From Rhizobacter sp964253025 (GTDB taxonomy: Bacteria; Pseudomonadota; Gammaproteobacteria; Burkholderiales; Burkholderiaceae_C): DNA of 64,000 nucleotides. Location: the NCBI RefSeq assembly GCF_964253025.1, contig NZ_CAXUQC020000001.1, forward strand, positions 620,001 to 684,000, given 5' to 3'. Below are positions 42,776 through 51,660 of this stretch, piece by piece (position 1 is the stretch's first letter; every line of letters begins with the position of its first letter). Under the pieces are notes generated by a model. The model was not told the DNA's origin. It did not search any database and saw nothing but the letters and a program-made list of their open reading frames with translations. The position numbers and the translations under genes were made by a program.

Positions 42776-43218
42776 GTCGGCCAGCACCGGCGTGCCGTCG
42801 GCGCCGGCGCAAGGGAGGCGAGGTCGTGGCCCGCCAGCCATTGCAGGGCGCCTTCGGATTGGCGCAGCCCGATGATCCTGCAGCCGGCATCGGACTGCTG
42901 GGCGCCCAGTGCCTCGGCGCGCAGTTCGTAGCCGGTGGTCGATGCCGCGTGCACGCTGAGGCGGTAGTGCCCGTTCGCCGAGGTGCCGGGTGCCGCCAGT
43001 TCGGCAGCCGAGGCATAGCCGCGATGATCGGCGCGCCATCGTTCCTGGGCCTGCTGGAGCTGCATCAGGGCGTTGTGCGCATCGGTTCGCCGCCCCTTCA
43101 GCCACTGGGCGCGGAAGCTGGGATAGGCCAGCGCCACGAGGATGGACAGCACCGCCATGACGATGACGAGTTCGGCGACGGTGAACCCACGAGCCGGATG
43201 GGGGATGCGGCTCAGCAT
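42772..43218 (-). CDS. Type IV pilin-like protein (PilE-like)
   Basis: The 148-residue protein has the prepilin site ARG then FTVAELVIVMAVLSILVALAYPSF, the canonical pilin helix, followed by KGRRTDAHNALMQLQQAQERWRADHRGYASAAEL, which is typical of PilE in betaproteobacterial minor-pilin operons. It overlaps fimT by 7 bp and pilW by 4 bp. Confidence 0.9.
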   Translation of the reverse strand: MLSRIPHPARGFTVAELVIVMAVLSILVALAYPSFRAQWLKGRRTDAHNALMQLQQAQERWRADHRGYASAAELAAPGTSANGHYRLSVHAASTTGYELRAEALGAQQSDAGCRIIGLRQSEGALQWLAGHDLASLAPAPTARRCWPT

Positions 43219-43748
43219 GCGGCGTAGCCCGATGCAAGCGCGCCGGGCGAGCAGCTGCGGACGCGTCCCATGACATTCACGACGTGGTGCACGCTGCGGC
43301 CGCCGAAGGCCGTGAGCTTCAGCGTGCCGGCCGGCGTGCAGGTGCCGAGCTGGGGATCGAAGCGCAGGGAAGCCGCGGGCGCACTCAACTGCAGACGGCC
43401 TTCGGCCGGGAGCTGCACGGTCTCGAGCGGTACCGATTCCGCGGAGCATCCTGCCGCGCACGTGCAAGCAGAACGCGGGCCGGTGTGGACGATGTAGCAG
43501 CTGCCACCGGCACCGTCGTCGAAGACCGACAACTGGACCGCCTCGTTGCGCCCGAGCGCTTCGAACCGGGCCTGCTGGAGGTGGGCGGCCAGGCGACGGG
43601 CGGCGCCGTCCAGGCGGTGGCCCTCGATGATCGATTGCATGGCGGGCCATGCCAGCGTGGCGAGCAGCGCCGTGATCACCAGCACCACGGCGGCCTCCAC
43701 CACGGTGAAGCCGGCGGGAAGACGCGTGCCGAGCCGGGTGAGGTACAT
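43212..43748 (-). CDS. fimT: FimT/GspH-like minor pseudopilin
   Basis: The 178-residue protein has the prepilin site LPAG then FTVVEAAVVLVITALLATLAWPAM, with Glu5, and a GspH-type domain: LAAHLQQARFEALGRNEAVQLSVFDDG and VVNVMGRVRSC. In Acinetobacter and Legionella FimT proteins bind DNA for natural uptake. It is the first gene of the fimT-pilE-pilW-pilX-pilV group. Confidence 0.86.
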   Translation of the reverse strand: MYLTRLGTRLPAGFTVVEAAVVLVITALLATLAWPAMQSIIEGHRLDGAARRLAAHLQQARFEALGRNEAVQLSVFDDGAGGSCYIVHTGPRSACTCAAGCSAESVPLETVQLPAEGRLQLSAPAASLRFDPQLGTCTPAGTLKLTAFGGRSVHHVVNVMGRVRSCSPGALASGYAAC

Positions 43749-44241
43749 GCCGCCAGAGGGCACGCGTGGGGCTGCGCCGTTCAGCGCACGCCCGGAGGCG
43801 CCGGGTGATCCACGGCAAGGAAGGGACGGACTGCGCGGCACGGACATCGGAACCCTCGGCTGAAGCGATGCCTGCACTCTAGGCAGCACCGCCTCGCTGC
43901 CGGTCGAGCCGTGCAGCGGCAAAGGGCTTCGTCGCAAAGGGGGTTGCGGATGACCGGCTTATGCGCGGCTGTTAATGCCCTGCCCGACCGGTGCGGACGC
44001 ACCGCAATCGAGCGGGAGAGGCCATGGACCGGGCCGAAGGCGAGCGAACGCGGCAGCGAGGCGACCGAACGAATGCGCCGGGGCTCCGACGCGAGCTGCT
44101 GCGGTGACGGAGCACAAGGGGAAGGGCGGCGTGCGCCACCATGGCCCGCCGCCCGCTCTTCAGGCCCGGGCCGGCCCGGGAGGCGTGGCTGTCCGGGCAC
44201 CGCGGCGACGCAGCGAATGGCGCAACCCGGCGTGCCGGGAC
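43749..44241. other. Intergenic region, no gene seen
   Basis: This 493-nt stretch between the minor-pilin operon and nrdR has no supported gene. A 5-bp hairpin CCCGG-CGTG-CCGGG (44226-44239) directly follows nrdR and could be a weak terminator. The promoter of the pilin operon should be near 43760-43900. Confidence 0.5.
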
Positions 44242-44685
44242 TCAGATGTCCCGAATCAGCTGGCGGAACTCGTCGACGTCTTCGAAGCTGCGGTAGACGG
44301 AAGCGAAGCGGACGTACGCCACCTTGTCGATGCGCTTGAGTTCGCGCATGACCAGTTCGCCGAGGCGGGTGGACGCCACTTCCTTGGCGCCGCTCGTCAG
44401 CAGCTTCTCCTGGATGCGCTCCATGGCCGCGTCGATCTGCTCGACGCTCACGGGCCGCTTGCGCAATGCGAGCGTCATCGAGGCCCGGATCTTGGACGGG
44501 TCGAACTCGGCGCGCGTGCCGTCCTTCTTCACCACATGGGGAAGGGCGATTTCCGCGCGTTCGTAGGTGGTGAAGCGCTTGTCGCAGCTTTGGCAACGGC
44601 GACGCCGGCGAACGACATCGCCTTCGTCGGATTCACGCGTCTCGACGACCTGGGTTTCGTCGTGGCTGCAGAAGGGGCAACGCAT
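44242..44685 (-). CDS. nrdR: Transcriptional repressor NrdR
   Basis: The 147-residue protein has a zinc ribbon (MRCPFCSHDETQVVETR and RRRCQSCDKRFTTYERAE) and an ATP-cone (VVKKDGTRAEFDPSKIRASM, then RLGELVMRELKRIDKVAYVRFASVYRSF). NrdR represses ribonucleotide reductase genes in response to nucleotide state. It lies 51 nt downstream of glyA on the same strand. Confidence 0.97.
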   Translation of the reverse strand: MRCPFCSHDETQVVETRESDEGDVVRRRRRCQSCDKRFTTYERAEIALPHVVKKDGTRAEFDPSKIRASMTLALRKRPVSVEQIDAAMERIQEKLLTSGAKEVASTRLGELVMRELKRIDKVAYVRFASVYRSFEDVDEFRQLIRDI

Positions 44686-44736
44686 GATGTGCTCGTGAAG
44701 GCCGGTGGCTGCGCGATGCGGCCACCGGCGAGCCGG

Positions 44737-45984
44737 TCAGCGGTAGACCGGGAAGTCGCGCGTGAGGGCGGCGACCTTGTCGCGGACAGCGGCCAGGTTC
44801 GCTTCGTCGTGCGGGTTGTCGAGCACGTCGGCGATCAGGTTCGCGGTGGCGCGAGCCTGCTCTTCCTTGAAGCCACGCGTCGTGAAGGCCGGTGAGCCGA
44901 GGCGGATGCCGCTCGTGATCATGGGCTTCTGCGGGTCGTTCGGAATGCCGTTCTTGTTGCAGGTCATGTGGGCCTGGCCGAGGATGGCTTCGGCCTCCTT
45001 GCCCGTGAGGCCCTTGGGACGCAGGTCGACCAGCATCACGTGGCTTTCGGTGCGGCCGCTGACGATGCGCAGGCCGCGGGCGGTCAGCGTCTCGGCAAGC
45101 GCCGCCGCGTTCTTCACCACCTGCTGCTGGTAGGTCTTGAACTCGGGCGAGAGGGCTTCCTTGAAGGCCACGGCCTTGCCGGCGATGACGTGCATCAGCG
45201 GGCCGCCCTGGATGCCGGGGAAGATCGCGCTGTTGATCTGCTTGGCGACGTGATCCTTCATCAGGATGATGCCGCCGCGCGGGCCCCGCAGGCTCTTGTG
45301 GGTGGTGGAGGTGACCACGTCGGCATGGGGCACCGGGTTCGGGTAGACGCCCGCGGCGATGAGGCCGGCGTAGTGCGCCATGTCGACCATGAAGTACGCG
45401 CCGATGGCCTTGGCCACCTTGGCGAAGCGCTCGAAGTCGATGCGCAGGCTGTAGGCGGAGGCGCCCGCGATGATCAGCTTGGGCTTGTGCTCGTGGGCCA
45501 GGCGCTCCATCGCGTCGTAGTCGATGGCCTCATTGGCGTCGAGCCCGTAGCTCACCACCTTGAACCACTTGCCGCTCATGTTGAGGGGCATGCCGTGGGT
45601 CAGGTGGCCGCCTTCAGCGAGGCTCATGCCCATGATGGTGTCGCCGGGCTGCAGCAGGCCGAAGAAGACAGCCTGGTTGGCTTGCGAGCCGGAGTTCGGC
45701 TGCACGTTGGCGTGCTCGGCGCCGAAGATCTGCTTCAGGCGGTCGATCGCGAGCTGCTCGACGATGTCGACGTACTCGCAGCCACCGTAGTAGCGCTTGC
45801 CCGGGTAGCCTTCGGCGTACTTGTTGGTGAGCTGGCTGCCCTGCGCGGCCATGACCGCCGGAGAGGTGTAGTTCTCCGAGGCGATCAGTTCGATGTGGTC
45901 TTCCTGTCGCTGGTTCTCTTGCAGGACGGCGGCCCAGATCTCGGGGTCGACGTTGGCGAGGGTGGATTGGGAACGGTCGAACAT
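44737..45984 (-). CDS. glyA: Serine hydroxymethyltransferase GlyA
   Basis: The 415-residue PLP enzyme has the hallmark ASENYTSPAVMAAQGSQLTNKYAEGYPGKRYYGG. The PLP lysine lies in VTSTTHKSLRGPRGG. It interconverts serine and glycine and feeds one-carbon units to tetrahydrofolate. It is followed by nrdR, a conserved pairing in this order. The upstream spacer carries structured sequence (see the hairpins at 46101-46152). Confidence 0.98.
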   Translation of the reverse strand: MFDRSQSTLANVDPEIWAAVLQENQRQEDHIELIASENYTSPAVMAAQGSQLTNKYAEGYPGKRYYGGCEYVDIVEQLAIDRLKQIFGAEHANVQPNSGSQANQAVFFGLLQPGDTIMGMSLAEGGHLTHGMPLNMSGKWFKVVSYGLDANEAIDYDAMERLAHEHKPKLIIAGASAYSLRIDFERFAKVAKAIGAYFMVDMAHYAGLIAAGVYPNPVPHADVVTSTTHKSLRGPRGGIILMKDHVAKQINSAIFPGIQGGPLMHVIAGKAVAFKEALSPEFKTYQQQVVKNAAALAETLTARGLRIVSGRTESHVMLVDLRPKGLTGKEAEAILGQAHMTCNKNGIPNDPQKPMITSGIRLGSPAFTTRGFKEEQARATANLIADVLDNPHDEANLAAVRDKVAALTRDFPVYR

Positions 45985-46100
45985 GGTGTGGCAGTCCTCT
46001 TGGAAAGAAGTCCCGGGTGGAGGGCGAGACGCAACGCATGCGCACGCAATCACAGGGCTGCCCAGGCGAACGGCTGACACGGCCGGGACAGCTCCCTGAC

Positions 46101-46152
46101 CGCCTGCGCTCCCCGGTGGTTCACCACCTCAGGCGGGCGGCCGCAAGGCCGC
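46101..46152 (-). other. Structured leader upstream of glyA
   Basis: Two hairpins sit in the spacer before glyA: GGTGG-TTCA-CCACC inside a CGCCTG/CAGGCG outer stem, and GCGGCC-GCAA-GGCCGC. They do not match a glycine or THF riboswitch that I recognise. They may be terminator debris or a 5' leader structure. Confidence 0.3.
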
Positions 46153-46195
46153 TGCACCCCATCGCCAGTTGCGCAGAGCCGCCAGTGTACCAAGA

Positions 46196-46211
46196 GGTGC
46201 CCGAAGGCACC
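46196..46211 (-). terminator. Candidate terminator after the lytic transglycosylase gene
   Basis: On the minus strand a GGTGCC-TTCG-GGCACC hairpin with a stable UUCG loop is followed by TCTTGGT. It starts 8 nt after the stop codon. The U-tract is short, so it is a candidate only. Confidence 0.4.
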
Positions 46212-46218
46212 ACCGCGC

Positions 46219-47148
46219 TCAGTTGAGCAATGCCACCTTCTCGGCGACCTCGGGCTTGAGCGAGGTCGTGGTGCGCACGACGCCGTCGGCCGTCGGCTCG
46301 GGCGAGGGCAGTTCGATGGGCGCCGGCTCGGACGACGCCACGGGCGGTGCCGAACTCAGCGGGGCGTTGAAGGGCACGGACTGCCCGTTGGACACGGCGC
46401 GCAGGTGGGCCTGCTCCGCCATCACCTTCCAGGCATAGCCGCCGTCGTCGGCCAGGTTGGCCGCGCCCACGTAGAAGCGCAGCCCGCCCTCGACGCTGCC
46501 GGCGCGGGAGATGCACTCCTTGAGCACGCGCACGCCCACCCGGAGGTTGGTCACCGGGTCGAACGCGGCATGGTTGCCGCCGAAAGGCTCGTACTTGTCG
46601 TCGTGCACGCGTGTCATCACCTGCATCAGGCCTTGCGCGCCGACGGGGCTTTGCGCGAAGGGATTGAAGCTCGACTCGATGGCCATGATGGCGAGGATCA
46701 GCGTCGGCTCGAGGTTGGCCTTGGCGCCGATGGCCCAGGCTTCCTTCACCAGGCGGCTCACCGGCTCGGGTGCCACGCGGTAGCGGCGCGAGATCCAGAC
46801 CGCCACGGCGGCCTGTTGCTTGGTCAGTTCCTTGATGTCCGCCGCCGTGGCGCGCAGGATGGCACCAGGTTCGCTGATCGACGCAATGGCTTCGACCGTG
46901 CCTTCGGTCCGGGCCTCGTGGCGGGCCTGCAGCCAGCCGAGCGCCTTCGACTCGAAGGAGGCGCGCAGTTCGGCGCGGCCGGCCGCGAAGACCAGCAACG
47001 CCACCAGGGCGAAGCCCACCAGCGCGAACGTGTTGTGGCTCACCTCGAGCAGGCCGTGGCCCACGTCTTTCAGGAACACCTGGGTGCCACGGGCAACCGC
47101 CTGGACGGTGCCGGCCACGGGGGCCATTCGTTGACGCATGTTTCTCAT
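46219..47148 (-). CDS. Membrane-anchored lytic transglycosylase (SLT domain)
   Basis: The 309-residue protein has an N-terminal membrane helix (about residues 40-57). An SLT domain follows (about 140-245), with catalytic Glu in LILAIMAIESSFNPFAQSPVGAQGLMQVM and the NLRVGVRVLKECI and LRFYVGAAN blocks. It cleaves peptidoglycan glycan strands from the periplasmic side. The C-terminal 55 residues are Pro/Ser-rich. No neighbour indicates a special role. Confidence 0.9.
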   Translation of the reverse strand: MRNMRQRMAPVAGTVQAVARGTQVFLKDVGHGLLEVSHNTFALVGFALVALLVFAAGRAELRASFESKALGWLQARHEARTEGTVEAIASISEPGAILRATAADIKELTKQQAAVAVWISRRYRVAPEPVSRLVKEAWAIGAKANLEPTLILAIMAIESSFNPFAQSPVGAQGLMQVMTRVHDDKYEPFGGNHAAFDPVTNLRVGVRVLKECISRAGSVEGGLRFYVGAANLADDGGYAWKVMAEQAHLRAVSNGQSVPFNAPLSSAPPVASSEPAPIELPSPEPTADGVVRTTTSLKPEVAEKVALLN

Positions 47149-47362
47149 GTCACTCCTGTCTCACCGCCCATCACCTCACAGCGGCACACCCAAGGGTGCC
47201 GGGCAGGGTGACGACGATAATTCGCCGACGTGCAGGCCCGGTTCGTTACAAACACAGGGCCAGCGTACGCCTTCTTCTCAGTGCGTGCGACCGGGTCAAC
47301 GAGCGACCGGCGGCACGGGTAATCCCTGATCTGTGCCAGAGTGCGCGGATTCTAGGAAGCCA

Positions 47363-47388
47363 TTTCATAATGCGTCAAGAATATGAAA
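47363..47388. promoter_or_regulatory. AT-rich inverted repeat upstream of ubiD
   Basis: TTTCATA (47363-47369) and TATGAAA (47382-47388) form a perfect 7-bp inverted repeat with a 12-nt spacer, ending 23 nt before the ubiD ATG. It is the most AT-rich point locally, so it may be a promoter or operator. Confidence 0.45.
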
Positions 47389-47411
47389 CTGGTTCAACAT
47401 AAGAAATCAAT

Positions 47412-48971
47412 ATGAAGTACCGTGATTTGCGCGACTTTATGGCTGGACTTGAGCGCGAGGGTGAGCTTCGGCGCGTCGCGGAGCCGGTGTCCGTGCGGCT
47501 GGAGATGACCGCAGTCAGTGACAAGGTGCTGCGGGCCGGCGGGCCGGCGCTGTGGTTCCAGAAGCCCGACGGTTACAAGATGACGGCCCTGACCAACCTG
47601 TTCGGTACCCCGGCCCGCGTGGCCCGAGGCATGGGTGCTTCGAGCCTGGCGGAGTTGCGCGACGTGGGGCACGTGCTGGCGAGCCTGAAGGAGCCGGAGC
47701 CACCACGCGGTCTGAAGGACACCGGTCGGCTCATCCAGATGGCCAAGGCGCTCTGGGACATGAAGCCCTCGGCCGTGCGGCGAGCGCCGTGCCAGGAAGA
47801 AGTGCTGGCCGGCTCCGACGTCGACCTCGGCGAGCTTCCGGTCCAGACCTGCTGGCCGGGTGACGCCGGTCCGCTGATCACCTGGGGTCTCGTCATCACC
47901 CGGGGTCCGCAAGGCGTCGCGAACCCGCGCCGACGTCAGAACCTCGGCATCTACCGGCAACAGGTGATCGGCCGGCGTCAGGTGATCATGCGCTGGCTGG
48001 CACATCGTGGTGGCGCCCTCGACTTCCGGGATTTCGCCCGAGCGAACCCGGGCCAGCCGTTCCCCATTGCCGTGGCGCTGGGCGCTGACCCGGCGACGAT
48101 CCTGGGCGCGGTGACGCCGGTGCCCGATTCGCTGTCCGAATACCAGTTCGCCGGCCTGCTGCGCGGCGGACGGACGGAGGTGGTCGACACCGCCGTCGGC
48201 GAAGCGGGCCAGATGCTCCAGGCCCCGGCCTCCGCCGAGATCGTGCTGGAGGGTTGCATTCCGCTGGCCGCCTCCGGCTTCACCGGCGTGAGTGAGCACG
48301 GCGTGCCCTTGAAGGAGGTGGGCGGCTACCTGCATGCGCTGGAAGGTCCGTTTGGTGACCATACCGGTTATTACAACGAGCAGGACTGGTTCCCGGTGTT
48401 CGAGGTGACCCGGCTCACCCGTCGGCGCGACCCGATCTACCACTCCACCTACACGGGCAAGCCGCCCGACGAGCCGGCGGTGCTGGGAGTGGCGCTCAAC
48501 GAAGTGTTCGTCCCGATCCTGCAGAAGCAGTTTCCCGAGATCGTGGACTTCTACCTGCCGCCGGAGGGCTGCAGCTACCGGATGGCGATCGTCAGCATCC
48601 GCAAGAGCTATCCCGGGCATGCGAAGCGCCTGATGTTCGGCATCTGGAGCTTCCTGCGCCAGTTCATGTACACCAAGTTCATCGTGGTGACCGACGACGA
48701 TGTCGACATCCGCAACTGGCAAGAGGTGATCTGGGCCATCACGACCCGCATGGACCCGGTGCGAGACACCACCCTGGTCGAGCAGACCCCGATCGACTAC
48801 CTCGATTTCGCCTCGCCCGTCAGTGGCCTCGGCGGCAAGATGGGCCTGGACGCCACCAACAAGTGGCCCGGCGAGACTTCACGCGAGTGGGGTCGCACCA
48901 TCACCATGGACGCTGAAGTCGAGGCGCGCGTAGCCGCTCTGGTGACGGCCGTGATGAAACCTGCTGAATGA
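47412..48971 (+). CDS. ubiD: UbiD-family 4-hydroxy-3-polyprenylbenzoate decarboxylase
   Basis: The 519-residue protein starts MKYRDLRDFMAGLEREGELRRV, with conserved blocks NLFGTPARVARGMGA, DHTGYYNEQDWFPVFEVT and FIVVTDDDVDIRNWQEVIWAITTRMDP. UbiD uses prenylated FMN, made by UbiX, to decarboxylate an aromatic ring during ubiquinone synthesis. Size and pattern match UbiD. It is transcribed rightwards, followed by a strong terminator. Confidence 0.96.
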   Translation: MKYRDLRDFMAGLEREGELRRVAEPVSVRLEMTAVSDKVLRAGGPALWFQKPDGYKMTALTNLFGTPARVARGMGASSLAELRDVGHVLASLKEPEPPRGLKDTGRLIQMAKALWDMKPSAVRRAPCQEEVLAGSDVDLGELPVQTCWPGDAGPLITWGLVITRGPQGVANPRRRQNLGIYRQQVIGRRQVIMRWLAHRGGALDFRDFARANPGQPFPIAVALGADPATILGAVTPVPDSLSEYQFAGLLRGGRTEVVDTAVGEAGQMLQAPASAEIVLEGCIPLAASGFTGVSEHGVPLKEVGGYLHALEGPFGDHTGYYNEQDWFPVFEVTRLTRRRDPIYHSTYTGKPPDEPAVLGVALNEVFVPILQKQFPEIVDFYLPPEGCSYRMAIVSIRKSYPGHAKRLMFGIWSFLRQFMYTKFIVVTDDDVDIRNWQEVIWAITTRMDPVRDTTLVEQTPIDYLDFASPVSGLGGKMGLDATNKWPGETSREWGRTITMDAEVEARVAALVTAVMKPAE

Positions 48972-49166
48972 GGTCGGCCCACCGATAGACAGAACCGGCT
49001 TGCCACCAGGGCTGCTGGCGACTAACTTACAGATGCCTGCCACGCAGGCAACACCCAAGTCGCAGTCTCTGCGCACAGGTGCCCCGGACTGATTCCTCCG
49101 GAGCTCCGAAATGGCGACGCCAGTCGCCCGCCCCTCCCGGCCACGCCGGGAGGGGTTTGTCATTTG
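48972..49166 (+). ncRNA. Candidate small RNA or structured 3' region after ubiD
   Basis: The 159 nt between the ubiD stop and the terminator hold no ORF but contain a perfect TGCCTGC-CAC-GCAGGCA hairpin (49034-49050), a CGGAGCTCCG palindrome (49099-49108) and then a classical intrinsic terminator. This layout fits a 3'-derived or independent sRNA. No known family was recognised. Confidence 0.35.
49131..49166 (+). terminator. Intrinsic terminator downstream of ubiD
   Basis: A perfect 11-bp stem (CCCCTCCCGGC with GCCGGGAGGGG) and a CAC loop are followed by TTTGTCATTT. It ends rightward transcripts from ubiD and lies 18 nt from the end of the convergent YdcF gene. Confidence 0.8.
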
Positions 49167-49183
49167 GGTGGCGGCCAGTCGGC

Positions 49184-49993
49184 TCAGGCGCCGGCGGCCA
49201 ATCCCACCAGCTCGTGCAGCGAGCGCGACACTTGCGTGAAGCCTTGGACCGACGGCATCCAGTCCAAGGCGCGGGTGCGCACCCCGGAGCCGAGGCCCAT
49301 CGGGGCCGCCTGGATCGTGACCTGGCCGGCGGCTGCCGCCTCGAAAGCGCGAACCGAGCGTGGCATGTGGCTGCCGTGCGTCACGAGCACGATCTTCGTG
49401 ATGCCCTGCGGCTTGAGCAGGGCGATGGTGCGAATGCCGTTCTCCCGCGTATCGCGCGAGGTGTCTTCCTGCCACTTGAGCGGGCGGCCGAACTCCTGCG
49501 ACGCGATGCGCGCGGCAGCCTGTGCCTCAGGCTGCGCGTCGGACTGTCCCCAACCCAGGCCGCCGCTGTAGCCCACCGGCAGTCCCGTCTCGCGGCCGAG
49601 CCACAGGCCGTAGCGCAGGCGCTCGAGCGACGGGGCCGCGAGGTTGGTGACGCCGTATTCCGGGGCCAGCGGCTCGGCGCCGCCGCCGAGCACGATGATG
49701 GCGACCGGCTCACCGGCCTTGGCCGCCTTCTTCAGTGCAGCGATCTGGTCGACGGTCAGCGCCGCGGGCGTCTTGAGCGCCCAGCGGTTGAGCAGCTGCG
49801 CGGTGCCGTTGCTGGCACTCATCCACAGGCCGCTCACGCCCAGCAGCACGATGAACCAGCCCAGTCCGCGGCGCGGCAGGATGAGCCGCGCGCCGATCAG
49901 CACGAGCAGCAGGAATGGCACGGGTGGCAACAGCAGCACGCTGAAGACCGGTTTCCAGGATTCAATGCCCAGCAGGGCCAGCAAGTCGTTCAT
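49184..49993 (-). CDS. YdcF-family (DUF218) membrane protein
   Basis: The 269-residue protein has two N-terminal membrane helices (about residues 14-36 and 45-62). The DUF218 domain follows: AIIVLGGGAEPLAPEYGV, ERLRYGLWLGRETGLPVGYSGG, EDTSRDTRENGIRTIALLK and VTHGSHMPRSVRAFEAA. The family includes SanA and YdcF, with roles in envelope barrier and precursor handling, but no enzymatic activity is settled. It is transcribed leftwards, convergent with ubiD. Confidence 0.88.
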   Translation of the reverse strand: MNDLLALLGIESWKPVFSVLLLPPVPFLLLVLIGARLILPRRGLGWFIVLLGVSGLWMSASNGTAQLLNRWALKTPAALTVDQIAALKKAAKAGEPVAIIVLGGGAEPLAPEYGVTNLAAPSLERLRYGLWLGRETGLPVGYSGGLGWGQSDAQPEAQAAARIASQEFGRPLKWQEDTSRDTRENGIRTIALLKPQGITKIVLVTHGSHMPRSVRAFEAAAAGQVTIQAAPMGLGSGVRTRALDWMPSVQGFTQVSRSLHELVGLAAGA

Positions 49994-50289
49994 GCCGAGG
50001 GGCTTCGATGAAGCAGTGCGCGGTTGGGATGCGGATTGTCGGGCCGGGCCGGGCCGGACGATGGGGCGGCCACCGTGACAAATTCCCTGGGCGACCGCTT
50101 GTTGAGGCGGGCCGCACGGCGGAGGCAGTCGGCATGCTTCGGGGCGATGGACCGGTGGCGAGGGTGCGATGGCGCGCCCGCCCGGTCGAACCAGGGGGCC
50201 TTCCACGAGTCCGCTAGCGTGCCCGTGTCCGTGCGTGCGGTAGCGGGATCAACGGCAGGTCGGCACGGAGTGCAACCCGCACACGTGGC

Positions 50290-50574
50290 TCAGCGGGACC
50301 GGGCCTCGTAGATGGCCGCCGTGGTGTTGACCGCATGGGTTGCCACCTGGGCGAGGTTGGCCGCGATGACGTCGAGCGGGTAGGTGCCCGAGACTACGCC
50401 GCCATACGCGAACTCGAGGCCGACCACGTCGGGCGCGAGGCCCTCGATGGCGGCGATGAGCGCCTCCTCCAGCGACTCCAGGCCCTCGTCGTCGTACAGG
50501 GTCTCCGCTTCGACGCTCACGCGATAGGCGAAGACGGAAGGTTCGGTCTGGTCGATGTCGAGGCGGACGATCAT
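50290..50574 (-). CDS. Small acidic protein of unknown function
   Basis: The 94-residue protein is acidic and looks like a compact alpha/beta domain: MIVRLDIDQTEPSVFAYRVS, then LEEALIAAIEGLAPDVVGLEF, then a C-terminal helix. I do not recognise the family. The codon pattern and balanced composition support a real gene. Confidence 0.6.
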   Translation of the reverse strand: MIVRLDIDQTEPSVFAYRVSVEAETLYDDEGLESLEEALIAAIEGLAPDVVGLEFAYGGVVSGTYPLDVIAANLAQVATHAVNTTAAIYEARSR

Positions 50575-50670
50575 GGCGGCGGAGGGCTGGATGAAACCCC
50601 GATTGTCCGCCTGTCCGGCCGCGTTCGCTCGCGGATAGCGACGCGCTGCCGCCCTGGCGGGCAGTCGCCC

Positions 50671-50925
50671 TCAGCAGGCCAGGCGATATCGCTCCTTGTA
50701 GATCACCTCCCGCGCGCGGGACAAGGCCTGCCTCAGCGCCGCTTCCGGCGAGGGCCAGCGGTGTCCGCAGGCAATGGACTCGTCGCGGTAGGCTTCGCGC
50801 GGCGGGCTGTCCGTGCCGCTGACCCGGCTCACGACCACGGCCGCGATGTAGCCATCGCCGCTGGGCCCTTCCAGTGCACCCGCGTAAATGCGGTAGTCGC
50901 CTTCCATTCGTTCATCGAAATGCAT
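50671..50925 (-). CDS. Small protein of unknown function
   Basis: The 84-residue protein begins MHFDERMEGDYRIYAGALEGPSG behind a GGAG site 5 nt upstream of the ATG. It reads like a domain with a three-stranded sheet (YIAAVVVSRV) and a C-terminal helix (SPEAALRQALSRAREVI). No family is recognised. It stands alone between the other small gene and gloA. Confidence 0.6.
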   Translation of the reverse strand: MHFDERMEGDYRIYAGALEGPSGDGYIAAVVVSRVSGTDSPPREAYRDESIACGHRWPSPEAALRQALSRAREVIYKERYRLAC

Positions 50926-51113
50926 GATCAACTCCAGCTTCCGGCAGCTCCCTTGCCGGCCATCTGCAGATCATGTCGTGCGCAGGTTTGAACCTCCATC
51001 CACCATCCGGGTGCCACACCCGTGAGGGGGAGCCGCCGGCCAGGGGGACCTGCGAGAAGCCCCGACCCGCTGCGGGTCCTGCACGCGAGGGCGACGCGGC
51101 CTAGAATTTCGCG

Positions 51114-51536
51114 ATGATCAGATACCTCCACACCATGGTGCGCGTCACCGACATCGAGCAGTCCCTCAGGTTCTACCGGGACGCCCTTGGCCTGCAGGAA
51201 CTCTCGCGCCGCGACAACGAAGCGGGGCGCTTCACGCTGGTCTTCCTGGCGGCGCCTGGCAACACCGATGCGCAGGTCGAACTCACGCACAACTGGGACC
51301 CCGAGACCTACACCGGCGGTCGCAACTTCGGCCACCTGGCCTACGAGGTGGACGACATCTACGCCCATTGCCAGCGCCTCATGGACCACGGCGTGACCAT
51401 CAACCGCCCCCCCCGGGACGGCCGCATGGCCTTCGTTCGTTCGCCCGACCAGATTTCCGTCGAGCTGCTGCAGAAAGGCGATGCCCTTGCGCCGACCGAG
51501 CCCTGGAAGTCCATGCCGAACGTCGGCGTGTGGTGA
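51114..51536 (+). CDS. gloA: Glyoxalase I (lactoylglutathione lyase)
   Basis: The 140-residue protein starts MIRYLHTMVRVTDIEQSLRFYRDALGL. The metal ligands are visible as His6, the Glu of QVELTHNW, the His of FGHLAYEV and the Glu of ISVELLQK. It isomerises the hemithioacetal of methylglyoxal and glutathione to S-lactoylglutathione. It lies upstream of, but apart from, the phosphatase gene. Confidence 0.96.
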   Translation: MIRYLHTMVRVTDIEQSLRFYRDALGLQELSRRDNEAGRFTLVFLAAPGNTDAQVELTHNWDPETYTGGRNFGHLAYEVDDIYAHCQRLMDHGVTINRPPRDGRMAFVRSPDQISVELLQKGDALAPTEPWKSMPNVGVW

Positions 51537-51660
51537 GCGGGGCGACGCGCGCGGCCTGACCGATGAACGGGGCCGGATTCACGGTCGCGTCATCAGTCCT
51601 TCGCACACTCGCGGGTTCAGCCGTTTCCACACTGACCCGACCCCGAGCCCGAAGGACCCC

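Noticed and set aside
45985..46218. Glycine or tetrahydrofolate riboswitch before glyA
   Set aside because: The hairpins present do not show the conserved core of either class that I know.
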